A DNA stretch of 36,327 nucleotides, from contig JAFGHE010000320.1 in the NCBI GenBank assembly GCA_016930295.1, forward strand, positions 1 through 36,327, given 5' to 3'. The position numbers and the translations under genes are program-made. Positions 8,109 through 14,794 of this stretch are shown one piece after another (positions within the stretch are counted from its first letter, which is position 1; each line of letters begins with the position of its first letter). Below the pieces are notes generated by a model. It was not told where the DNA came from and did no database searches. It was given only the letters and a program-made list of their open reading frames with translations. Source of the stretch: Sedimentisphaerales bacterium. Its GTDB lineage: Bacteria > Planctomycetota > Phycisphaerae > Sedimentisphaerales > SM23-30.

Positions 8109-8124
8109 TGTCCCACGTGGGACA
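8109..8124. other. parS-like palindrome 3 (TGTCCCACGTGGGACA)
   Basis: Identical to sites 1 and 2, 56 bp after site 2. Confidence 0.6.
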
Positions 8125-8163
8125 ATTAAAAACCTTTCAAGAAGAATTGCCTAAAAGCCAGAA

Positions 8164-8179
8164 TGTCCCACGTGGGACA
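8164..8179. other. parS-like palindrome 4 (TGTCCCACGTGGGACA)
   Basis: Identical to the other three, 55 bp after site 3. Its symmetry extends to 20 bp (8162-8181). Confidence 0.6.
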
Positions 8180-8263
8180 TTTTTAAACATGGTACGCAAC
8201 AAAGCGAATCCTGGATCCCCGCCCCTGTTTACATAGGGATGATATGCTTTTTTGTGGCTAAAC

Positions 8264-8297
8264 ATCCGTGTAAATCCGTAAAATCCGTATCATCCGT
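8264..8297. repeat. Four ATCCGT units with 9-10 bp period
   Basis: ATCCGT starts at 8264, 8274, 8283 and 8292. It follows a CTTTTTTGTGGCTA dispersed-repeat segment (8247-8260). Such ATCCGTGT-type microrepeats are non-coding and of unknown function. Confidence 0.5.
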
Positions 8298-8310
8298 GTG
8301 CCATTTCCCG

Positions 8311-8574
8311 TCACTCCTCCGAGGTCCGCTCCATTTCCCGTAGTGCCTGGTCGATGCTGGCGATGGCGCGGTTGGCGGCGGCAATGGCCTTGCGCATGGC
8401 TTCCTGACCCTGAAGCAACTGCTGGGGTGTATGCGCTGCAAGCAGGGATGGATCGTCTTCTTCCGTGATCCGCCGGTATTCGGCCAGTAACTGGTCCCGC
8501 AAAAACTCCGCCTGATCACGTGTCTTGCGGATCTCAATCAGGTTATTGAAATTGTCACTCGATGAATTATCCAT
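8311..8574 (-). CDS. Small helical hypothetical protein (87 residues)
   Basis: Not a family I recognise. MDNSSSDNFNNLIEIRKTRD begins a protein that looks almost entirely alpha-helical, rich in A, E, R, Q and L, with a low-complexity helix QAEFLRDQLLAEYRRITEED and a C-terminal helix AIAAANRAIASIDQALREME. No signal peptide or membrane segment. Such short coiled-coil proteins are common next to repeats and can be structural or regulatory, but no function is claimed. The ribosome binding site is weak (TTGGA about 10 bases before ATG). It lies between the parS-like cluster and the diguanylate cyclase, on the same strand as the latter but 153 bases away, with the 80-bp structured repeat between them. 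Confidence 0.55.
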   Translation of the reverse strand: MDNSSSDNFNNLIEIRKTRDQAEFLRDQLLAEYRRITEEDDPSLLAAHTPQQLLQGQEAMRKAIAAANRAIASIDQALREMERTSEE

Positions 8575-8592
8575 GATTTAACATCCAATTAT

Positions 8593-8672
8593 GACGCAAG
8601 CGTCAAACGTATTTCGAACGGTTGTTTCTGGATTAAAAACAACGATTTTAAGCGCCAATATACACTTTTGAC
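8593..8672. repeat. 80-bp structured intergenic element, copy 1
   Basis: This matches 29167-29246 at 71 of 80 positions without gaps, in the same orientation. It starts with a 12-bp near-palindrome GACGCAAGCGTC. An outer inverted pair GTCAAACGT...ACTTTTGAC closes it, and a 7-bp inner stem GTTGTTT...AAACAAC is conserved in the other copy by a compensating change (CTTGTTT...AAACAAG). Covariation suggests that folding of RNA or single-stranded DNA matters. It may be a small non-autonomous mobile repeat or an RNA element. Confidence 0.6.
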
Positions 8673-8726
8673 AGTAACATTCAATTATACAGGGACTTAG
8701 TATGATATGCAATGGAATAATTGCTC

Positions 8727-10223
8727 TTAAAAGACGTGCACGCGGTTTTTGCCGGCCTGCTTGGCATCGAACATGGCGGCGTCCGATTCCTGCATGAACG
8801 CTTCCACGGTCATATCCGAGCGATACTGACCCAATCCGATACTGACCGATACATAGAGTTTATGACCGTCGAACACCACCGGATCTTCAGATATAAGATT
8901 CACCATACGCTCGGCCACGTGGACTGCGTCGGACACACTGGTATTGGGCAGAATAATGGAAAATTCATCGCCCCCATAACGGGCCGCCACATCGATATCA
9001 CGGATACAATCGCATATTTTATCCGCCACATGTATTAATACCGCGTCCCCGGCCCGATGGCCGTAGGTGTCGTTGGTCTCCTTGAGACCGTCCAGATCCA
9101 GCATCAGCAGCGACAAATTATTGCCATATCGGCGGGCCCGCTGTACTTCCTTGTCCAGCAGATTATAGAACGCCCGGTGATTCAGCAGGTTGGTCATACT
9201 GTCCGATTGCGCCCGTTTCTGTACTTCTTCATACAGCTCGATATTGGACATGGCCGAACCAATGATTTCACACAATAACTGCACCGGCGGCAGGTCGATA
9301 CCACTGTCAAAACAGGGGCGCCCGATTTTGTCTGCCAGATTCAATACTCCCAGAATCTTATCGCCGCTGACCAGCGGTGCTATGATACAACTATTCGTTT
9401 CATAATTACGCGAAAACATCCTGTTTATAATGGAATCTTCGGTTTTTTCCCATTCGGTAAAGTCTTTGATTAAAAGCAGTTTCTTTTGTTTGACCGCGAT
9501 GGTCATGGGCAGATTCGGCTGCTCCGGCAATACCACTACCCGCGCTATCGTATAAGGATGGTTATGGCGAAGCAGATGGAGCAATCCCTTTTCCGTATTA
9601 TACGTATACAAAGATGCGAACCGGGCCGAGATGAGCTGCGGTATCTGATCGATACAAACCGTCGCAATTTTATCCGCATCCAGGCAGTTGATCTGCCGGG
9701 AAAGCTGGCTGATATGATTTATGGCTTCAATCACCTTTTCATGGTTATGTAGATTCGAATCAACCTGGTTTAGTTGCTCCTGCAGTCGGATGACCTGGTG
9801 GGTGAGCCGATGATTTTTTTTGATCAGTTCGTGGACATTGACTTGAGGGTCCGCAACCATTTTATATTCCAGATGTTCAAGATACAGGGCCAGCATCTTT
9901 TTGAGCAACGGCTGGTTCTCGGTTTTGGTAAGAACCTCGACAGATTCCGGGTTGATCGCCTCCGGCAGGGGGGGAAGCTCCTGGCTTTGATTGCTTACGG
10001 CTATCAGAAACAGGTTGGACTCCCGGCAAATATCTGGAAGAAAACCGGAATTCCCATTTAATAATGATTCGTCCACAATGGCTATATGATCAGAGGAAGG
10101 AGAGACAATTTCCGTTTCTCCAGGAAAAATATTTCCATAAGGAACTTTTAATACCTGGCAGGTCTCCAACAGAGCCGTATTAAAAGAACGGTCATTACCA
10201 AAATATATTACCTGGATATCCAT
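8727..10223 (-). CDS. Diguanylate cyclase, receiver-like/GAF/GGDEF
   Basis: A 498-residue soluble protein. Residues 1-120 look like a degenerate receiver or other alpha/beta input domain. 130-165 is a coiled coil, about 170-330 a GAF domain (LISARFASLYTYNTEKGLL, PLVSGDKILGVLNLADKIG), and about 335-498 a GGDEF domain. The active site GGDEF (417-421) is intact, as is the metal-binding LMLDLDGLKETNDTYGH. RDID (408-411), five residues before GGDEF, is the RxxD inhibitory I-site, so product feedback is expected. It should make cyclic di-GMP from GTP in the cytoplasm, in response to an unknown signal at the GAF domain. It is divergent from the MerR-like gene that heads the flagellar locus, so a role in the motile-sessile switch is a reasonable inference. 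Confidence 0.93.
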   Translation of the reverse strand: MDIQVIYFGNDRSFNTALLETCQVLKVPYGNIFPGETEIVSPSSDHIAIVDESLLNGNSGFLPDICRESNLFLIAVSNQSQELPPLPEAINPESVEVLTKTENQPLLKKMLALYLEHLEYKMVADPQVNVHELIKKNHRLTHQVIRLQEQLNQVDSNLHNHEKVIEAINHISQLSRQINCLDADKIATVCIDQIPQLISARFASLYTYNTEKGLLHLLRHNHPYTIARVVVLPEQPNLPMTIAVKQKKLLLIKDFTEWEKTEDSIINRMFSRNYETNSCIIAPLVSGDKILGVLNLADKIGRPCFDSGIDLPPVQLLCEIIGSAMSNIELYEEVQKRAQSDSMTNLLNHRAFYNLLDKEVQRARRYGNNLSLLMLDLDGLKETNDTYGHRAGDAVLIHVADKICDCIRDIDVAARYGGDEFSIILPNTSVSDAVHVAERMVNLISEDPVVFDGHKLYVSVSIGLGQYRSDMTVEAFMQESDAAMFDAKQAGKNRVHVF

Positions 10224-10462
10224 TATATCGTATTTTCTTCCTGCTATTAACTATATGTGGTAGCAGGTGGTTCGCCTCCTTCTTCTTATCTCATATACTC
10301 AAAGGATTTATCGACCAAAAAAAATGACAGAATCTCAAAAATTTTCTGAAATATTAAAGATTTTGAGTTGACAAAAAAAACTTATGTTGTATTTTATAAA
10401 ATGTAAAATACATTTTTGGTCCTATAAATCTAAACTTATAGGTAGAAGGTGATAGGAGACAT
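10224..10462. promoter_or_regulatory. Divergent promoter region between GGDEF and MerR-like genes
   Basis: A 239-base AT-rich spacer. On the plus strand there is a strong sigma-70-like promoter: TTGACA at 10368-10373, a 16-base spacer, TATTTT at 10390-10395. A perfect 9-bp inverted repeat TGTATTTTA-7-TAAAATACA (10388-10412) overlaps the -10 box and could be an operator. CTCAAAA (10334) and TTTTGAG (10361) form another inverted pair just upstream. Confidence 0.5.
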
Positions 10463-10756
10463 ATGAGCGAATTGGCTAGTCGTATAAGGTTTAGCCGTCC
10501 GGTTAAACAGTTCCGTATTGGTGAAGTGGTCCGTTTTAGTGGGCTCTCCAGGCAGACAGTCCATAATTATACGATTATGGGCCTTATTAGTGAGGATGAG
10601 CGCACCGAAGGAGGGCATCGGCTTTATCCTGAGTCTGTATTTGACACCCTGGCGCGTATCGATGAACTCAAATCGACCAAAACCCTTCGCGAGATCAGAG
10701 TGTTACTGGATAAAGAACGTATGGATGACGAAAATACGGACATGAAATATTTATGA
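10463..10756 (+). CDS. MerR family transcriptional regulator, short
   Basis: A 97-residue protein with a MerR-type winged helix: FRIGEVVRFSGLSRQTVHNY from residue 17, then ERTEGGHRLYPESVFDTLAR and TKTLREIRVLLDKE. Unlike classical MerR proteins it ends soon after the DNA-binding domain, with no cysteine-rich or ligand-binding C-terminus. In this it resembles small MerR-like regulators or DNA-architectural proteins. ATAGGAG 5 bases before the ATG is a good ribosome binding site. An inverted repeat over the likely -10 box suggests autoregulation. It is followed 6 bases after its stop by a consensus parS-like palindrome. Its targets are unknown. Confidence 0.85.
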   Translation: MSELASRIRFSRPVKQFRIGEVVRFSGLSRQTVHNYTIMGLISEDERTEGGHRLYPESVFDTLARIDELKSTKTLREIRVLLDKERMDDENTDMKYL

Positions 10757-10762
10757 TTAAAA

Positions 10763-10778
10763 TGTTCCACGTGGAACA
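10763..10778. other. parS consensus-type palindrome (TGTTCCACGTGGAACA)
   Basis: A perfect 16-bp palindrome fitting the bacterial parS consensus TGTTnCACGTGnAACA at every fixed position. The symmetry extends to 24 bp (10759-10782). It sits in a short intergenic gap, as some single parS sites do. ParB would be expected to load here; parB itself is not in the window. Confidence 0.7.
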
Positions 10779-10865
10779 TTTTCAAAATTATAGCACGTTT
10801 TTTTTGATTGTATATTGTTTTAATGGGACCCACAGTCTTCGTTGCGGTGTAAGGCCGTAAACTTG

Positions 10866-13307
10866 ATGGAAAAATCGCCGGAATCACAATTGACCCTCCG
10901 CCAGGCCCTTGCCGGAAAGTGGCAAATACCTTTATTTCTGCTTTCTATGGTCGTATTTGGTCTGGTCCTTTACCAGATGCGGCCCCGGTTCGAAAAACCT
11001 ACCTTTGAGCAGGAATATAAGGCTCTGGAAATGATGGCCCAGGAAAATCTTTACCAGGATTTCTACCCTGCTGCAGAAAGACTCCGCTTGACGGCCCAGA
11101 ATGACGAGCAGTTGGGCCTGGTTCATGCCTTGTCGGCCCAGACTCGCGTGAAACAGCTAAGGCAGCTCCATGAATTAGGTTTTGATCTTTCACTTAAAAA
11201 GAGTAACCCGGTCAATTATGAGCATATCATCAAGGATTATCGTGAGGCCTTACACCGCAACTGGGTTGATCCTAACAGTCCTGAAAGTGTGCCGGTTTAC
11301 CACGATTTGAGTCTGGTTTATTGGGGGCTTAACGAGTCGGAAAAAGCTATTCAATCATTGCAGAGGGCTATTGATCAGAGTGACCGGTTTGATCCTGTTC
11401 TGCATCGTACACTGGTGCGTATGTATCTGTCGGCCCGTCCCAAAGACTATTTAGATCTGAGTCTCTCACATCTGGAGCTGATTTTGACTGCCCCGGAATC
11501 GAATGAGGATGATAAATCCTGGGCATTTGTCAGAAAAGCTGAGGTCCTGATTGTTCAGGGTAGAGAGGACCAGGCACTGACCATGCTCAATGCCGCGGAC
11601 GATTCGATTCGCGGTTCGATCTATAGTGAGGAATTAGTATTGCTGCGTGGGCGGGCCATGCGTATGACTGGTAATTCTGATGAAGCGGACCTGGTACTCC
11701 GTGATCTGTTGGAGACTATGACGGAGCGGAGTGATATATATGCTCAGGTATTACTGGAGTTGGGTAAGATTAATTTTGAACAATATCGGGATCAGGATGC
11801 GCGTCGATTTTATGAGTTGGTCGTAGAAACCCAGTCGGGCAAGGACTGGTATGTGGCAGGCTATTTGGGCATGGCCGAGTGTGCCGCCCTGCAGCAGCGT
11901 TATGACGAGGCGGTTAGCTATTACCAGAGGGTAGTGGAATTACTGGACCGGAAGCCTAATAATCGCGCTGTTGATCGTCGTGACGTTCAGGAAAGCCTGG
12001 CTCTGTTGTCGGAGCACCTGGGTTTATTAAAGTTATACGGGCAGGCCCTGTCCTTTCTGGAGATTGAAAGGCAGATTGCTTCGGACAAGGATTTGGGCAC
12101 GGCAGAACGTCTGGCGCGGATGCATTATCGTATGGCTACCCAGATGTTAGACCGGATTGAGCAGGCACGGAATGCCGCCCGTGAGACGGAACCCACTGAA
12201 ACTGAGGCGCAATGGCTGCTCCAACAGGAAAAAATTAAAAACATTCATTTTGAGAAAGCAGCGGAAAGCTATCTGCGGGTGGCTGATTTGGCCATTGGTG
12301 AGGATACGTTGTACGGAGACAGTCTCTGGTATGCCGGTATCTGTTATGATAAGGCGGGCAATGCTGAAAAAACGATTGAGACTTGGGCCCGTTTTGTCAG
12401 AGAACGGGAAAGCCAGAGTCGTTGGCCTCAGGCTCTTTTTTATCTGGCACAGGCCCATCAGGCAATCGGTCATTATGACGAGGCTATTCAATATTATACC
12501 CGACTGAGACAGACTCACCCCAATTCGCCGGCATCATTTGATAGTATCGTTCCTTTGTCGAGGTGTTTCATGGTATTACAGCCCCCTCAAATGGAAAAGG
12601 CCAGGGAATTGCTGTTGTCTGTGCTCGAAGACCGGGCGTTAACTCCGAAAGCTCCGTATTTTCGGCAGGCGAAGTTTGAGTTGGGAGAGCTTTATTATGA
12701 AAATCAGGAGTATGACAAGGCCATCACGGAATTAACCGAGGCTATAGACCGGTATGTGGATGACGCCAAGCTGGGCAAGTATATGTTTATTGTGGCGGAC
12801 TCCTATCGTAAAAGCGGATTGTCCCTGGATGAAAGGATTCTGGAATTATCCAGGGATCCTACGGCCACGGTCACACGTGATAAGCTGTCCATGCGTAGGG
12901 ATCAACGTCTGAACCGGGCGCGTGATTATTTCCGGGATGCGATCGATTTTTTTGAAAAGGTACCGCCGGGGCGGCGTTCGAAACTGGATAATTTATATTT
13001 ACGTCACAGCTGGGTTTATCGGGGAGACTGCCTGTTTGATTTAGGTTTATATAATCAGGCCGCCATGTTATATGAAGAAGTTGTTTTGCGTTATCAACTG
13101 ACCCCCACGGCCTTGATGGCGTTTGTCCAGATCGTGAATTGTCATGTCAAGCTGGGCAATGTTGTCGAGGCGGCTTCCGCCAATCGTCGGGCGTTGTGGC
13201 AGTTGAATAAGATTTCTGATGCTGTTCTGGAGGAGTCGCCGGTACAAATATCACGAAACCAGTGGCAGGACTGGTTTGCCTGGACGGAACAATCGGGACT
13301 CTGGTAA
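10866..13307 (+). CDS. Membrane-anchored TPR repeat protein
   Basis: An 813-residue protein with one N-terminal membrane segment (about 20-37, WQIPLFLLSMVVFGLVLYQ) and then a long chain of tetratricopeptide-type helical repeats covering nearly all the rest, e.g. VYHDLSLVYWGLNESEKAIQ, SLWYAGICYDKAGNAEKTIE, ALFYLAQAHQAIGHYDEAIQ and KFELGELYYENQEYDKAITE. With no signal cleavage site the bulk is probably periplasmic, anchored in the inner membrane. ATG 10866 is preferred over a TTG at 10842 because it gives a natural start; AAGG lies 11-12 bases upstream. It lies directly before flgN (17 bases) and is probably part of the flagellar operon, perhaps as an assembly scaffold. That role is inferred from position only. 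Confidence 0.85.
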   Translation: MEKSPESQLTLRQALAGKWQIPLFLLSMVVFGLVLYQMRPRFEKPTFEQEYKALEMMAQENLYQDFYPAAERLRLTAQNDEQLGLVHALSAQTRVKQLRQLHELGFDLSLKKSNPVNYEHIIKDYREALHRNWVDPNSPESVPVYHDLSLVYWGLNESEKAIQSLQRAIDQSDRFDPVLHRTLVRMYLSARPKDYLDLSLSHLELILTAPESNEDDKSWAFVRKAEVLIVQGREDQALTMLNAADDSIRGSIYSEELVLLRGRAMRMTGNSDEADLVLRDLLETMTERSDIYAQVLLELGKINFEQYRDQDARRFYELVVETQSGKDWYVAGYLGMAECAALQQRYDEAVSYYQRVVELLDRKPNNRAVDRRDVQESLALLSEHLGLLKLYGQALSFLEIERQIASDKDLGTAERLARMHYRMATQMLDRIEQARNAARETEPTETEAQWLLQQEKIKNIHFEKAAESYLRVADLAIGEDTLYGDSLWYAGICYDKAGNAEKTIETWARFVRERESQSRWPQALFYLAQAHQAIGHYDEAIQYYTRLRQTHPNSPASFDSIVPLSRCFMVLQPPQMEKARELLLSVLEDRALTPKAPYFRQAKFELGELYYENQEYDKAITELTEAIDRYVDDAKLGKYMFIVADSYRKSGLSLDERILELSRDPTATVTRDKLSMRRDQRLNRARDYFRDAIDFFEKVPPGRRSKLDNLYLRHSWVYRGDCLFDLGLYNQAAMLYEEVVLRYQLTPTALMAFVQIVNCHVKLGNVVEAASANRRALWQLNKISDAVLEESPVQISRNQWQDWFAWTEQSGLW

Positions 13308-13324
13308 GGAAAAATGGTGATTTT

Positions 13325-13792
13325 ATGAATAGTGCGCATGCTTCGGAAATTGGAAATACATTAAATGAGTTGCTCTCTCAAGAAGGTGTTTTATACAAGC
13401 AGCTTCATGAGTTGGCCCAGCGGCAGGGAGAACTCGTGGACGGCCATGATCCGGAACTGTTACTGAAGGTATTAGCGGCCCGTCAGCGACTGATTGATCG
13501 GATCAGTACGATTGACCGCCAGATTCAGCCCATCCGGGAGGATTGGCAGAAGATTGCGCCCGAACTGAGCGAGGGCCAGCGATTGGAAACACAAAGACTG
13601 GTAGATAATGTGCGTAGAATATTAGGGGATATCCTTGCCTGTGATGAAAAGGATTTTAATGCCTTAAAGACTCAAAAGGAAAATGTGGCGGAAAAGATTC
13701 GAACCACGTCGTCGGGCAAAAAGGTCAACAAGGCCTATGCGGGAGTGAATAATCTGGCACAGAGTAAATATATAGATACGTGTAGTAAGTAG
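13325..13792 (+). CDS. flgN: FlgN-like flagellar export chaperone
   Basis: 155 residues, all helical, with the FlgN-type pattern: LNELLSQEGVLYKQLHELAQ, then LLLKVLAARQRLIDRISTID, and a C-terminal amphipathic helix (VAEKIRTTSSGKKVNKAYAG). FlgN binds the hook-filament junction proteins FlgK and FlgL in the cytoplasm and brings them to the export gate. Neither flgK nor flgL is in this window. The start at 13325 is chosen because the upstream alternative at 13262 lies within the TPR gene and lacks a ribosome binding site; AAGGA lies about 15 bases before ATG 13325, a somewhat long spacing. FlgN sequences diverge strongly, so the call rests on pattern and context. Confidence 0.7.
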   Translation: MNSAHASEIGNTLNELLSQEGVLYKQLHELAQRQGELVDGHDPELLLKVLAARQRLIDRISTIDRQIQPIREDWQKIAPELSEGQRLETQRLVDNVRRILGDILACDEKDFNALKTQKENVAEKIRTTSSGKKVNKAYAGVNNLAQSKYIDTCSK

Positions 13793-13891
13793 GTCCGGGC
13801 ATTGTGAGGGACCAGTATGACGGTAAATGTAACTCTTAAATAATAAAGTAATTATAAAAATCAGTAAACCAGAGAATCGATAAGGAGTGGA

Positions 13892-14746
13892 ATGGGACAG
13901 GCTGGTTCTTTAGAGAAATCTCCTTTGTCTGAGACATCTGCCGAAGCGATGGAACAGTTGGCGTCTATTTTTCAGGCGTATAACCAGACAACGGAGCGGC
14001 TTCATAGTTCTTATCAACGGCTCAAGGATGAAGTCAATCAATTACGCCGGGAACTCAAGCAGAAAAACGAGCAATTGGAAAGGAAGTCACGTCTGGCGGC
14101 TCTGGGTGAGATGGCGGCGGGGATGGCCCATGAGATTCGTAATCCGCTGGGAGCGGTTCGGTTGTATGCCTCATTATTAGAGGGTGAATCTCAAACAGAG
14201 AGTTCCTCCCTGGAATGGGTACAGAAGATCATCAAGGCAGTGAGCACGTTGGACACGATCGTGACGGACATGCTGACCTTTACCCAGGACCAGGCCTGTC
14301 AAAAGACCCAGGTAAATCTGGCGGCCCTCCTGACGGAAGTGGTGGATTATGCCCGCCCGCATATTAAGAGCGGGTCGGTCCAGGTCGTGATTGACATCGG
14401 AGATGAAGTAACGGTTGACATTGATATCAATATGATGCGCCGGGTTTTTCTTAATCTGATACTCAACGCGATCAATGTCGTAGAGGGGGACGGCAGGGTA
14501 GTCATCAGCGCCAAACGCTGTCCCGATTCGTCCGATTATAAGGTGCACATAAGTGTCAGTGATAACGGGCCGGGTATCAATCCTGAGATTATGAATAAAA
14601 TATTTAATCCCTTTTTTACCACGCGTGATTCAGGGACCGGTCTGGGATTAGCTATTGTTCATCGCCTGGTTGAATGTCACGGCGGGATGATAACCGTTTT
14701 GAATAATAAAGATGGGGGAGCGAATTTTGTGATTTTGTTGCCTTAA
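13892..14746 (+). CDS. flrB: Flagellar sensor histidine kinase, FlrB/FlgS-like
   Basis: A 284-residue cytoplasmic kinase with no membrane segment or PAS domain. The N-terminal helix and coiled coil (about 20-68) precede the HisKA domain with AHEIRNPLG (phospho-acceptor H80). The ATPase domain has the N box FLNLILNAINV, G1 DNGPGINP, F box NPFFTTRDSG and G2 GTGLGLAIVHRL. The HEIRNPL version of the H box and this small size are usual for FlrB/FlgS kinases that pair with sigma-54 activators. It should phosphorylate the response regulator starting 48 bases after its stop. AAGGAG is 6 bases before the ATG. The input signal is unknown; in related systems it is completion of the export gate/MS-ring stage. 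Confidence 0.88.
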   Translation: MGQAGSLEKSPLSETSAEAMEQLASIFQAYNQTTERLHSSYQRLKDEVNQLRRELKQKNEQLERKSRLAALGEMAAGMAHEIRNPLGAVRLYASLLEGESQTESSSLEWVQKIIKAVSTLDTIVTDMLTFTQDQACQKTQVNLAALLTEVVDYARPHIKSGSVQVVIDIGDEVTVDIDINMMRRVFLNLILNAINVVEGDGRVVISAKRCPDSSDYKVHISVSDNGPGINPEIMNKIFNPFFTTRDSGTGLGLAIVHRLVECHGGMITVLNNKDGGANFVILLP

Positions 14747-14794
14747 TGACTGAAGGCAGGTATTCGAGATTGCCATTTAGAAGGAAGTGAATGT

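Larger units (their letters stand above)
8053..8163. repeat. Two tandem 55-56 bp units, each starting with a parS-like site
   Basis: Units 8053-8108 and 8109-8163 share the palindrome and most of the following bases (TTTCAAGAAGAATTG, AAAAG-Y-CAGAA). A third palindrome at 8164 starts what would be a third unit. The pattern points to local tandem duplication of a binding site with its spacer. Confidence 0.75.
7477..8310. other. Gene-free spacer of about 830 bp with repeats and a parS-like cluster
   Basis: No supported gene. From left to right it holds the GGACATTAC repeats, a short palindrome TGTTTAAGCATTAAACA (7638-7654), a copy of the TTTTTTCGTG...CTTTTTGTGGC dispersed repeat (7792-7825), the four TGTCCCACGTGGGACA sites (7985-8179), and a CTTTTTTGTGGCTA sequence followed by four ATCCGT units spaced 9-10 bases (8264-8297). 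A 67-codon open frame at 7892-8095 crosses two of the palindromes and is not considered real. Confidence 0.7.

Noticed and set aside
7985-8179. CRISPR array (16-bp repeats with 39-52 bp spacers)
   Set aside because: The repeats are full palindromes, the last intervals resemble each other rather than being unique, and the spacing varies. A protein-binding site array fits better, and there are no cas genes.
8915-8922. CCACGTGG inside the diguanylate cyclase gene (also 23576-23583)
   Set aside because: Only the 8-bp core is symmetric; the flanks do not extend to a parS-like 16-mer, and both lie in codons of conserved genes.
10759-10782. Intrinsic terminator after the MerR-like gene
   Set aside because: The palindrome has no spacer loop and matches the parS consensus exactly; only four T residues follow.
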